From the NCBI GenBank assembly GCA_008802785.1, contig VUYT01000006.1, positions 620,001-684,000 of the forward strand: a stretch of 64,000 nucleotides of DNA, given 5' to 3'. This DNA is from Symmetrospora coprosmae (taxonomy: Eukaryota; Basidiomycota; Cystobasidiomycetes; Symmetrosporaceae). The position numbers and the translations under genes were made by a program. Below the pieces are notes generated by a model that saw nothing but the letters and a program-made list of their open reading frames with translations, had not been told where the DNA came from and ran no database searches. This document shows positions 1 to 9,914 of this stretch, one piece after another (position 1 is the stretch's first letter; every line of letters begins with the position of its first letter).

Positions 1-258
1 TGCAGCGGCAGCGGCGGAACCGCTCGAGCTCGTCGTCGTCATTATCGTCAGAGCGGGATCCGCATCTGCAGCTGCCTGAGCACGCCGGCAGTCCTCGCAA
101 TCTTGGTAGTCGCTCGACAGCGGGTGCACCAGCAGAAGAGGTGTGCCGTTCTCGCTGTGTATAGAAGCGGATGAGGTTGTCCTGCGGAGAGGTGGAGGGC
201 GATGAGATGGACGCGCTTGCGCCTGCGCAAGGTGGCGGATGTCGTCCATGGCCTGCAT
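1..258 (-). CDS. Partial hypothetical protein, cut by left edge
   Basis: From the ATG at 258 to base 1 on the minus strand there are 86 codons without a stop. The translation looks protein-like: a Gln/Arg-rich start, then SENGTPLLLVHPLSSDYQD, a CEDC pair and an Ala/Asp-rich stretch. A possible acceptor (ATTGCAG) lies about 16 nt upstream of this ATG, so the true start may be in an earlier exon, outside what I could resolve. I recognise no family. The C-terminal part lies beyond the window. The CEDC pair could be half of a metal site or mean nothing. Existence rests on reading-frame quality only. Confidence 0.4.
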   Translation of the reverse strand, partial: MQAMDDIRHLAQAQARPSHRPPPLRRTTSSASIHSENGTPLLLVHPLSSDYQDCEDCRRAQAAADADPALTIMTTTSSSGSAAAAA

Positions 259-1925
259 GGACTCGGTATCGGCTGCAATAGTGATGAAGCTGGAGCAGAG
301 CAGAGCAGAGCTGCAACAGACCAGATCAGCAACGGCACAAGTGTATCCGCAGCTGTGTGCCGTCTACAAGGCTACAGTACGAGTACTTTACAACCCGGTT
401 CGGAGCTTCGGCATACAAGGCACGTGCGCATCGCGGCAGGCTGCGACCACCCGGAAGCGCAGCACTTCTGGTCAAACAGCCCCATATCATAACAGCGGCA
501 GCTACTCGTACGTATCTGGGCTACTACGCTAAGGTAGCTTAATCCCATCATCCTCTCGCCTTCTCCCGCAGCACTCAGTGCATGAGCGTATGCTGAGGGC
601 CTGTGCCGCGTTCGCCGGGCAATGTATGTAGCCGGAACCACAAAGCTGTGTAGACAAGCTCCCTCGGAGCCGCACCACTGGCATACCTGCACGTACATAA
701 AAGCTCGCACTTGCGGTTTGCGCCTCACTACTTGTCAGAGCATTCAAGCGCTGTGTAGCCTCGTTCAGGAGAAAAGAGCGCGACGGTCTTATCCCTCGGG
801 CCTAATACCAAGTCGCGGAGAGGCAAAGGCCGCCACTCAATCGTCGCCGACGCATCGCATTCGTTTGCCAAGACGAACAGCGTGATCCGAATCACTCCTC
901 GGCGGAGGGTCAGCGTCCCAGCACCTCGTGCGTCAGATGAAACCAACCCAGAGCCAGACCAACGGGTGCGTCAAGCTTCGAAGCCGAATGCCGCAGCCGA
1001 GAAGCAGGGGGGCCAGGGGGTCCAGGGTGCACGGCCTTTCGCCTACTCCGACTTCGAGAGCAGCGTGCAGTGTCTGGTGCCTTGTCGTGCAGCTTTGTCT
1101 GGGATGGGCGCGATGCTGCACGGCCCAATGGGGGTTCCGCCCTAGGGCAGATGCAGCTGTTGCGATCTGTCGGAGTACGGCTGCCAGCCGCTCTGGGCGC
1201 ACTGCGCGGTGCATAGAGATGCACAAAGAAGCCCAAGTCAACCCTTCGTTTATGTCTTAGTCCACCTGCCGAGCGTAACGCGGCGTGGAGCCATGAGATA
1301 GCTCATTCAGCTCGATGCAGTGCCAGCGCATCCGTCGGTGTTAATGACAAGACTTCTTTCTGTATGGGGTGAGCGGAAGGAGTCGATCGTTAGCGCATCG
1401 AACTGTCAGTCCACAATGTCAGTCAGTGCAAGTCGCTCCGGAAAGCCGTGAATTAGTAACAGAGGCCCTCGCAGTTTTTTGGCGCGAACGAGGAGCAGGA
1501 GGCAGATCCGCAGTACAACGGAAGGGCGGTCTGAGAGGCAAGCATGCGGAGGTTTTATCAGTGTGCGTGCGTGCGTGCATGCGCTTCCTCTCAGTCATTG
1601 GGCGTTGTCAAGCAGCTTGCACTCTAGAGGACCTGCCTGCGGCCTTCCCCCCTATTTTGGAATCTTCCTCGCCTTGCCCCGCCGCCGGAGGGAGAGCAGG
1701 GCCTTCTTCTCTTCCTTCAGCGCCCTGGAAAACCCCCATCGCCCACCCAACCCCCATCCAACCACAGGTGAGCGCCAGCAGCGGCATCCCATCGCACAGC
1801 AGGGCAGGGCAGAGCTGTGCATGCCCCGTGCGGATGGCAGACGCTGACGCCCGTCTGTGCTGCTGTCTGTCCTCCTTCGTGCGGCCTCGACCGACCCGAT
1901 CGACCGCAGTCTCTCCCTGCTCACA
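259..1925. other. Intergenic region, no supported gene
   Basis: About 1.67 kb between the left-edge gene and RPL31. Open frames here are short or of poor composition. A 289-codon plus-strand frame (1369-2238) overlaps the start and first intron of RPL31 and resembles no family. The segment just before the RPL31 ATG (about 1860-1925) is pyrimidine-rich, as expected for a highly expressed ribosomal protein promoter and leader. Confidence 0.5.
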
Positions 1926-3302
1926 ATGGCCCGAGGCGACAAGAAGCAGCAGAAGACGCAGCGATCTGTTAGTGTGCACCGTCTGCTCTGGAGAGAGCGC
2001 GCAGAGCGAGGGAGCGGGAGATGAAGGGGAGCGACAGGGCTATCCGACAAGGCCAGGGCCAGGCAGGATAGCGGCATGGGCAACAGCACAGGCAGAGGCA
2101 GAGGCAACGATGTGGCATGGCATGGCAAGGCGCTCGGTCTCGACATCTGCGGCACAACCGACACAGTCGCCAGCAGCGGCGGGGCTCCTTAACCGGACTT
2201 GCATCATCAGCAAATGGAGCAGGGCATGCGAGGATTAAGGGTTGGGTCCCGAACTCGCAGAAGCGAAAAACGCAGGCAGAAGAATTTCGGCCAGTACACA
2301 CTGCTCAGCATCGCAGGCAGCGTCGGCGCCGTAGAGCGTCTCGGCTACGCCAGGCCTAGAAAGGGTGGCTAGGCATGCGGTTCGACATCTGCTGTTAGAC
2401 TCCGCATGCCGCCACCGCCCTGCTGGCCGTCTGTCCCGGTGCACATGGGGAAGGCAGGACCCCGGCATGCAGGACATCCAAGAGGGAGCATTACAAAGTC
2501 GATGCGGCACAACATACGCCGCGCACCATCCCGGCTGCACACTGGTGCCTGCGAAGTCGACCGACGGAACAGCCTAGCCCGCCCGCCGCCCGCCAGCCTG
2601 CCTGCCCGCCTGGCTGCGCCTGCGTCTGCCCACGCCGGATTGTGCCCAGCTGCCAAGCGCCTTCCCGCGTCCAATCTCCCTCTCCTCTCCGCTGAGCCTC
2701 GTCGACTCCATTGCGACACCGGCTCCAGACTGACCCGCATTCCGTGTACTCCAACAGGCGCTGCAAGATGTTGTGACGCGCGAGTACACGATCAACCTGC
2801 ACAAGCGCACGCGCTCGCTCGGCTGGAAGCACCGCGCCCCGACGGCCGTCAAGGAGATCCGCGAGTTTGCACAGAAGACAATGGGAACCAAGGACGTGCG
2901 CATCGAGCCAAGCCTCAACAGCGCGACCTGGCAGCTCGGCATCAAGAGCGTGCCCAGGCGCGTCCGTGTCCGCCTTGAGCGTGCGTATATCCCACCCTCG
3001 GGTACACCAACCAGCGAATCGCGAGAGCGCCCGCTTGTATGTCCGGATGTAGGGCTGATGCGTCTGTTGCTGTCGTGCCGTGCCGTGTTGGGCGAAAACA
3101 GGCAAGCGAAACGACGACGAGGGAGCAAAGGAGAAGCTCTACGTTGTCGCATCATACGTCCCGGGAGTCACAAACTTCAAGGTGGGTGCCATTTTGTCCA
3201 GGTTTTCGCACCAGTCTTGCAGTGTCCGGCGCGCTGACCGCCCGACTTTCGGTTTCTCGTCTCCAGGGACTGCAGACGCAGGTTGTCGAGACCGAGGAGT
3301 AA
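1926..3302 (+). CDS. RPL31: 60S ribosomal protein L31 (eL31)
   Basis: Component of the large cytosolic ribosomal subunit near the peptide exit tunnel. Four exons: 1926-1967, 2758-2980, 3102-3181 and 3267-3302. The protein starts [14 protein letters not shown] and continues with the diagnostic [13 protein letters not shown] block, [23 protein letters not shown] and the C-terminal [11 protein letters not shown]. Frames join exactly at all three junctions (donors GTTAGT, GTGCGT, GTGGGT). Length (126 aa) fits the family. Intron 1 is 790 nt, far longer than other introns here and placed after only 14 codons, a common arrangement for ribosomal protein genes. It converges with TUF1, 737 bp away. Confidence 0.96.
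2372..2410. repeat. Inverted repeat inside RPL31 intron 1
   Basis: GGCATGCGG at 2372-2380 is perfectly complementary to CCGCATGCC at 2402-2410, giving a 9-bp stem with a 21-nt loop in the middle of the long first intron of RPL31. It could be part of an intron-encoded structured RNA or a chance palindrome. Confidence 0.6.
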
Positions 3303-4039
3303 GCGCCAGAGACGGACAGCTACACCATTCACAAAATCCCACAGCGGCGGACAGCGAATGGGAAGCAGACAGGGATGGGATGGCATAGCGCAGCGTCCGC
3401 AATCACAGGATCCAAACCCGCTGTTGTTCCTTCATTCGGGCCGGTCATGCGTACACCCACCCCGCCTTATTCCTGCCTGCAACGCGTTCTGTTTGCGACC
3501 CGATCTGTCTGCCGTCACGGATCTCCAACTTGCACACGCGACTGACTTGGGTGGTCCAGTGCGGCTTTGCTCGGAGCGTTCGGTGCAGCCTGTGTAGAAT
3601 TGATCTGCCACGCACTTTTGCCTAATGACATACGGAGCCACGCGCTTGCACTTGCGCGGTCTCCTTAGACGCCAACCGAAATACTGTCGTTTCACCGTTC
3701 ATCGTTCCTTCCTCCAGGAACTAGCGAGCACGGCAAAGGGGCGCTGTCGGCTAAAGGGGAAAAGACTCGCGTAGCAGAGACAGGCATTGAGTTGGGCTTT
3801 CGATATTGCTGCTGCACATATACGCAATGGGACGGCAGTGGTGGACTCCGCTTAGGGTGTGCGCGTTGGTCCTTTTGCTAAGAGATCGTACGTGGCCTTT
3901 TGGGGCGGCTTGGTCTAAGGAATACTGCTACAGGAGGGCTGAAGGAGGGGACTGCCGGCCTTGCAGGATGGGGGAGCTCCCCACTGTCTCGCTTCTATCG
4001 TAACCAGCGAGCCGGACTTCGATCTACTGGCCGCTTGGT
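3303..4039. other. Convergent intergenic region
   Basis: The 3' flanks of RPL31 (plus) and TUF1 (minus) meet here. I see no convincing coding frame, tRNA or repeat; the region presumably holds both 3' untranslated regions. Confidence 0.5.
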
Positions 4040-5910
4040 CTAGTAGATTCTCGTGACGAGGCCCGTGCCGACCGTCTTGCCTCCCTCGCGCAGGGTGAAC
4101 CTGCTCCCTTCCTCGAGCGCAATCTCGTGCACGAGCTCGCCTTCGAGCTCGACGTTGTCGCCCGGGCTGACGAGCTTCTCATCTGCGCCCTCGGTCCCCT
4201 CTGGGAACTTGAGTGCGACAGTCACGTCCGTCGTGCGGATAAAGAGCTGCGGGCGGTAGTTGTTCATGAATCTGTCCGTATTCCATATAGATAGATGGGC
4301 ATTCCGCGCCGCACAGTCAGCAAGCAAAAAGCGTCAGTTGTAGGTTCCACCACATGCACATGCGCAGGCTGGCTGGCCGTCGCCGTCGCCTGGTCAGATG
4401 AAGGGTACGCACGGCGTGTAGCGTCCGCCTTCGTCCTTTGTGAGAATGTAGCACGACGCGAGGAACTTCTTGACGGGCTTGATGGTGCCAGGGAGGGTGA
4501 GGACCATGCCGCGCTTGAGCTGCTCGCGCTTTACGCCGCGGAGGAGTGCGCCCATGTTGTCGCCGGCCTCGCCGCGCTCGAGCTCCTTGTGGAACATCTC
4601 GATTCCCGTGAGCGTCGTCTTCATGTTGGCGCCGAGCCCGAGAATCTCGATCTCTGCGCCCTTGGTGATGGTGCCGCGCTCGACGCGGCCCGTGACGACG
4701 GTGCCGCGGCCGGGGATGGAGAAGACGTCCTCAACGGGCATGAGGAAGGGCTTGTCGAGGGCGCGCTGGGGCTGGTCGAGCCAGCTGTCGACGCTCGCCA
4801 TGAGCTCCTTGATGGCGCCCACGCCAATCTCTGGGTTGGTCCCGTTGAGCGCGCAGAGCGCCGATCCCTTGATGATGGGCGTGTTGTCGCCGTCAAAGCC
4901 GTACTGCGTGAGCAGGTCGCGCATCTCCATCTCGACGAGCTCGAGCATCTCTGGGTCGTCGACGGCGTCCACCTTGTTGATGAAGATGACGAGCTTCTGC
5001 ATCCCCACCTGCCGCGCGAGGAGCAGGTGCTCGCGCGTTTGCGGCATCGAGCCGTCTGTCGCGGCAACGACAATGACGGCGCCGTCCATCTGCGATGCTC
5101 CGACAATCCTGGTCAAACCAACGCCCACAACGCACCAGAGACCAAAGTCAGCCTCCGCGTTCCACCTCAGCCCTCGGACCAGATTCGGCGATGGCGGCCA
5201 CGCACATGTTCTTGATGAAGTCCGAGTGCCCCGGGCAGTCGACGTGCGCATAGTGGCGATTTTCCGTCTCGTACTCTACGTGCGCTGCGGCGATGGTGAT
5301 GCCTCGGGCGCGCTCCTCCGGGGCCTTGTCAATCTGCGAGTAGTCGACAAACTTGTTGCTCGCGTGCCCTTCGGCCATTGTCTTTGTGATTGCGGCGGTG
5401 AGGGTGGTCTTGCCGTGGTCGACGTGGCCTGCGGGCGGGGCGGGTGAGCGAGTGTATTCGTCAGTATCTGCTGAGAGAGGAAGAGCGTGGATTTGCATGA
5501 AAGACGCACCGATGGTTCCGATGTTCATGTGCTGCAGAGGCGGAAGCAAGCGGGCGAGCGAGCAAGAGGGCGGATTGCGCGGAAGTACCGGGGTGTGGAG
5601 GAGCGTCAGCGATGGATCGCATCGCATCGCAGCTGCGATTGGCAGGGTTTCCCACGCACGGGCTTTGTCCTCTTGAACTTTCCCCCGGCCTCTGTCGCGT
5701 AGCCGTACTTTTGCATGATGCGCGAGGCTAGAAGTGTGTGGCGTTTTTGGGGTAAGAGAAGAGCGGCCATCGGAACAGAGACCGGCACGGACAGACAAGC
5801 GAGTAGGGACAGAGAGTGGGTCAGCTATGCTGTAAAAGCCAAGCACTGACTGCAGCCACCATCGGCGCACCAGGCATGGGAGCGACCCTGCGGACGCCGT
5901 TGATGCGCAT
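4040..5910 (-). CDS. TUF1: Mitochondrial translation elongation factor EF-Tu
   Basis: GTPase that delivers aminoacyl-tRNA to the mitochondrial ribosome. Six exons on the minus strand: 5871-5910, 5660-5727, 5510-5531 (22 nt), 5206-5428, 4413-5108 and 4040-4271; they total 426 aa. Visible motifs in order: [19 protein letters not shown] (P-loop), [14 protein letters not shown] (switch I), [12 protein letters not shown] (switch II/G3), INKVD (G4) and KGSAL (G5), then the beta-barrel domains ending [14 protein letters not shown]. The N-terminal segment before [15 protein letters not shown] is short, basic and Ala-rich, suiting a mitochondrial presequence. The start at 5910 is the best in-frame ATG but is less sure than the rest. 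The bacterial-type sequence is ancestral for organelle EF-Tu, not recent transfer. Confidence 0.95.
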
Positions 5911-6352
5911 GGCCGGGCTGGCTGCCGTCTTTGTCTGGAGCACACGGAGCGTCGACAGTGCTCGCTGGCAGGATGCTGTGGGTGGAGAATGGCGTCAGAG
6001 ACAGGCATCAGTCCACTACTGGTGATGGCCGACGCGATGCCGTCGTCGTTGTCGCTGTCGCTGTTCCATGCCCGTGCATGTTGCGCCCATTGGAAATTCT
6101 CTCGGGCGACTTGGTGGACGCACCTGCAGCATTGGCAGCACTCGGGGTGCGGGCAGCAGAGCGGGCAGCGAGGGTTGTGGATGTTCGGAGCATGCTGTAT
6201 GGTGATGCAATGCAACGCGATGCTATATGGCTTGAAGCGTGGATGTGTGACGAAGAGAAGAAGAAGGAGAAGCTCGTCCTCGTCCTCGTCCTCGTCCACG
6301 GCCACAGGTGAGATCCGCTCCAACTGGTGCACATCGTCAAATAGCAAACAGC
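5911..6352. promoter_or_regulatory. Head-to-head promoter region TUF1/SMD2
   Basis: 442 bp between the divergent TUF1 and SMD2 start codons. No coding frame is supported. A run of AAGAAG and CTCGTC repeats (about 6253-6298) precedes SMD2. No specific factor site is claimed. Confidence 0.4.
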
Positions 6353-7037
6353 ATGAGGTGTGTGTGTGCGGGAATGTCGTGCACATAGCAGATGCAGATG
6401 CAGCTGCAGATGCAGCTCGGCCACTGACTGCGCTCATCCATTCGCCATGCCATGCCCACAGCCAATACGTCCCTACGCCCAACTCGGAGCTGCACGAGGA
6501 TGAGATCCGAAAGATGCAGGAGTACGGTGGGTGGGCCATCTACATAGAGCAGAATAGCACACACCATGCTGAATCCCGGACTGGACTCTGTGCGAGCGCA
6601 GAGATCAACAACGGCCCGCTCTCGGTCCTCCAGACGGCCGTAAAGAACCACTCGCAGATCCTCATTGCACTCCGGAACGGCCGAAAGCTCCTCGCCCGCT
6701 GCAAGGCATTCGACAGGCACTGCAACCTCGTCCTCGAGAATGTCAAAGAGGTGGGCTTTTCTCTCTCCCTCTTTCCCTGAGCCTCCGCTTGAGGAGAGAG
6801 CGAGCAGGCTAACTCGGTTTGTGTATGCGCTGCGCACAGATGTGGACAGAACAGCCAAAGGGAAAGAACCGCAAGCCAGTAAACAAGGACAGGTTCATCT
6901 CGAAGCTCTTCCTCAGAGGGGACTCTGTCGTGCTGGGTGCGGTGCAGAGCGCGTCTTTGAAAGCGGGTTCGTCTCAGCCATGGCGCTGACATGCCTTGCT
7001 CACTCCGGCTCCAACAGTCCTCAGGAGCACAGGGTAG
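6353..7037 (+). CDS. SMD2: Small nuclear ribonucleoprotein Sm D2
   Basis: Core Sm-ring protein of U1, U2, U4 and U5 snRNPs in pre-mRNA splicing. Exons 6353-6357, 6462-6526, 6602-6750, 6840-6936 and 7018-7037 give 111 aa, the family size. The first coding exon is only 5 nt (ATG AG), joined to an exon starting [20 protein letters not shown]. Sm1 is visible as [20 protein letters not shown] then [20 protein letters not shown], followed by [19 protein letters not shown] and the Sm2 region [19 protein letters not shown]. All junction phases agree. The mini first exon is inferred from the frame and a good GTGTGT donor and CACAG acceptor; an alternative upstream start cannot be excluded. Confidence 0.94.
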
Positions 7038-7672
7038 ATATAGACGAGCAGCAGGGAAACGATCAGGCGAACGGTTCAGCGTGTATGTATTGGTATCCCA
7101 AGCGCACCGGCAATGGCATGGATGCGCAACACGAAGCAGCAGCTGCGTTCCGGCCTTCATCCGGAGTGCACGCGGGCCCATCGGGACCACCCGCGCTCCG
7201 CACCTCGCGAAGGCGGGACGATGCGCGAAGACGCCGCGCTGGCCGTGTACAACTGACCTGACGGACGCTGAAAGAGGGTTTGCACGGCTGCTCGCGGAAG
7301 CTCGCGGTTGCGCGCTCTGGAGCGGAACGGACGCGCTCGATTAGCAAGGCGGGCCGCGAAGACCGGACGTGCCCTCAAATTCAGGTGACCCCGCTCGCAT
7401 GCACATCCCGACAAAAGCGCAGCCAATCGTGACGTTCTGTGATCGCTGTGCCTCTTGTGCCTCTTGTGCCTCTTTCTCCCATGTGCTGGCGTCCCCTGGC
7501 TTGCCTTTGCTCCTCACGCTTCCCTGGTCACCTTCCGCCCTCCACCTTTCTTTCTCCATTCTCCATTCTCACTCCTCTCTTCTTTTCACTCTCCTCTCTA
7601 CCTCGTCTTCTCCCCTAACAGCACCTGTACTCTGCATCACACGTCCTGCCACCGTCACAAGCTCCCTGCGAC
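7038..7672. other. Intergenic region upstream of BTB cluster
   Basis: No supported gene. From about 7440 to 7660 the plus strand is strongly pyrimidine-rich (TGTGCCTCT repeated about three times at 7447-7475, then TCTTTTCACTCTCC-like tracts), which looks like the promoter and leader of the first BTB gene. A similar CT-rich leader precedes the third BTB gene. Confidence 0.45.
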
Positions 7673-8671
7673 ATGTCAGACGTCTACTGCAACTCGTACA
7701 AGGACCAAGATGCGAAGGCCGACCTGATCATCAAAGCTCCCATCGAGGGGCAATCCAATCACATGCTCTTCAAAGTCCGCGAGGATCGCCTTGTCTTCCC
7801 TCCGCTCGCTCACGCCGTCCTGCCGGACAAGGTCGACGGTCTCCGTGTCATTGAAGTGGCCGAGTCTGCACCCATGGTCGAGCTATTCCTCGCCTTCTTG
7901 TATGGCGACGCTGGCACCTTCCCTACACTGGACAGTGCCGAATGGGTCACGATCGCCAGCCTGCTTCGCCTCGCCGCAAAGTTCAGGCAGGCCGGCGTGC
8001 AGTCCATCCTTGAGACGCACATCAGGCGAGTCTGTATTGGCTACCGAATACAGACACCCTGTGCCTGTCAAGTCTCGCAACCGCAATCAACTGATCACGG
8101 TAACTTTGAACTGCTCAGATTCAGCCTGCTCCCGAAGTCTCCAAAGCCGCTACCGCTCGTGCGCATCATCGCCTTGATTCCCTGGAGTGACGAGGCAGGC
8201 AGTCTGGCTTGTGTGTGCGCCCAGACACTCTGCACGCACGACATTTGCGAGTGGCCCGCGGGAGAGGTGGAGCAGCTCGGGCGCGACACCGAACGCCGCT
8301 AGGTGAGTCTTACGCAGACCGAAATTGGCCATCTGCACCTGGCCGTCTCTTACGCGCCACCAGGCTGACAAAGGGCATCCCCCGCCCTCTTCCTACGTCT
8401 GCAGTTGAAGCTACGCGAGGGCTTCCTAAGATGCGCGGTTGCCCATCATGAAAGCAACAGCACCAATCTGCGGGCGAACATCAACATGGTCATTGAGACA
8501 CTCGACTCGTGGACTAGGAGAGGAGGCTCCGCCCTGGAATGGAAAGATCGGTACAGGGCGCTCATTCAGTCTGAGAAGGCACACCTCGCTTCAGTTCCAG
8601 CACCTTCGATCAAGCCAGCGAAAAGCTCGCCCCGCGCTCGCAAATCCGCCTGCTCTAGCTGGACCATCTGA
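7673..8671 (+). CDS. BTB/POZ-like protein 1, possibly interrupted
   Basis: BTB domains mediate dimerisation and often link substrates to Cullin-3 ligases. Exon 1 (7673-8025) starts MSDVYCNSYKDQDAKADLII, with the BTB pattern continuing through HMLFKVREDRLVF, SAPMVELFLAFLYGDAG and SLLRLAAKFRQAGVQ. Exon 2 (8119-8302) follows a probable GC-AG intron (AG^GCGAGT ... CTCAG) and encodes LPLVRIIALIPW and ICEWPAGEVEQLG, aligning with the same part of the two neighbours. Its last codon, immediately before a perfect GTGAGT donor, is TAG, where the neighbouring paralog has CTG (Leu). A third exon (8405-8671) stays open in the matching frame (FLRCAVAHHES...WKDRYRALIQSEKAH). Either the protein ends at 8302 and exon 3 is relic, or this is a young null allele. 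Family assignment is moderate; function unknown. Confidence 0.6.
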
Positions 8672-9392
8672 GGCCGGACTGAGATCCGCCAACTGGAATT
8701 CGGCCAAAGCCGACGTTGTCCTTCGGTCGGGCAGCGCGCCAAAGATGATCTTCAAGGTCGAGAAGGCAAGGCTCGCCTGGGCGTCGCCCATCTTCCGCGA
8801 CATGTTCGAGATCGGCTCCGCATCGAAAGATGTTGCGGATACCGACACTTTTGACGGGCTGCCTGTGATTCAGATGAGCGAGAGCTCATGGGTTCTGCAC
8901 AGTCTTCTGCCGTTCTGCTACGAGAGAGCCCTGCGTCTTCCGGATCTCGGGCCCGACAGTCCTCTCAGCGGCGCAACCCTCGCAGACCTGCTTGACGCCA
9001 GCATCAAGTTCGAGATGCCTGCTCTGCAGACGGTCGTCGAGACACGTACAATGTCAGTACATGTACTGAGCTTTGCGGAGCTCCTTTTGAAACTAATGAT
9101 CGATCATGGCCTGCGTGTCCTACAGGCTTGTCGATCAGCAAGGCATTCGAGATCTCTTCATCACACTCAGCATGAGCATCAAGCACAACCGCACGAACAT
9201 CAGGAACAAGACGAAGGATGCGATCATCAAGCATCCGTTCTCGAAGTGGCCCGTCGACCTCCTCCAAGGCCTCCACTTCTCTGTCCTGCACGAGCTGGTG
9301 AGCGGTTCTGCCGACGCGGGCGGTCTTCCATGACTGACTGGTGGACGATCTGTGATGCACAGATGGCTGCGCGAGACGGAACGAAAGCATGA
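8439..9392 (+). CDS. BTB/POZ-like protein 2 (start unresolved)
   Basis: Second member of the cluster. The BTB-like core is clear: AKADVVLRSGSAPKMIFKVE, ARLAWASPIFRDMFEIG, LPVIQMSESSWVLHSLLPF and LDASIKFEMPALQTVVETR. Exons: up to 9052, 9126-9297 and 9363-9392; later parts read IRDLFITLSMSIKHN, SKWPVDLLQGLHFSVLHEL and the tail MAARDGTKA. The 5' end is doubtful. The frame is open from an ATG at 8439 but overlaps the third exon of BTB gene 1 in another frame, and no good ATG lies directly before the domain. It may use an undetected upstream exon or be joined to gene 1 as a double-BTB gene, though I found no phase-compatible intron. It aligns better with gene 3 than gene 1. Confidence 0.6.
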   Translation: MPIMKATAPICGRTSTWSLRHSTRGLGEEAPPWNGKIGTGRSFSLRRHTSLQFQHLRSSQRKARPALANPPALAGPSEAGLRSANWNSAKADVVLRSGSAPKMIFKVEKARLAWASPIFRDMFEIGSASKDVADTDTFDGLPVIQMSESSWVLHSLLPFCYERALRLPDLGPDSPLSGATLADLLDASIKFEMPALQTVVETRTMSVHVLSFAELLLKLMIDHGLRVLQACRSARHSRSLHHTQHEHQAQPHEHQEQDEGCDHQASVLEVARRPPPRPPLLCPARAGERFCRRGRSSMTDWWTICDAQMAARDGTKA

Positions 9393-9914
9393 ATGCAGGT
9401 TAGCTGGAGCTCGGCAATCACCCAATGCCCGGGGTGGTTTTCGTCTCTCCGGAGCGGACTCTCTGCCATCACTAGTCTTCCTCCTCGACAAAAGTGATAC
9501 TGTGATGACTGTACATAGACGTTGAACAGGGCATGACTCGTAGATCCTGCTTCATCACCTCCCTGCCGAATCCCAATCCGTCAATCTCCTGCACCTCCGC
9601 CTCTCGCCGACTGGGCTAGTTCAGAGGCAAAGCGACGTATCGAGCACGCTCGCGTTACTGCCTGCCCTTGACAGAAGCCCCAGGACTGGGCGAAGAATGC
9701 AGGTCGTCGACACAGCCCGATGAGCCGAGGTCACCTCCTATCGGCGACCTGCTCCAGGAGCTGCCAAGTTGACTAGCTGTGCCTTCTTCCCTTCACACCA
9801 CTTCCACACCTTCTTCCCATTCTCCTCGCCTCCCTTTCGTTGCACCGTGCGAGCCTATCGACCTTCACTCACCGTCACCGCACATCACGTTCTACAGCAT
9901 TCTCCCTCCGAGGG
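9393..9914. other. Spacer between BTB genes 2 and 3
   Basis: About 520 bp without a coding frame. The last 140 bp (about 9780-9905) are CT-rich (CCTTCTTCCC, TCTCCTCGCCTCCC), like the leader of BTB gene 1, suggesting duplicated promoter architecture. Confidence 0.45.

Noticed and set aside
1369-2238. 289-codon plus-strand frame over the RPL31 5' end
   Set aside because: It overlaps exon 1 and intron 1 of RPL31 in another frame and has no recognisable domain.
4295-5447. Long plus-strand open frames (306 and 325 codons) antisense to TUF1
   Set aside because: They are mirror frames of the strongly codon-biased EF-Tu exons and show no family similarity.
8405-8700. Fusion of BTB genes 1 and 2 into one double-BTB gene
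   Set aside because: I found no donor and acceptor pair in compatible phase between the third exon of gene 1 and the BTB core of gene 2; left as a possibility only.
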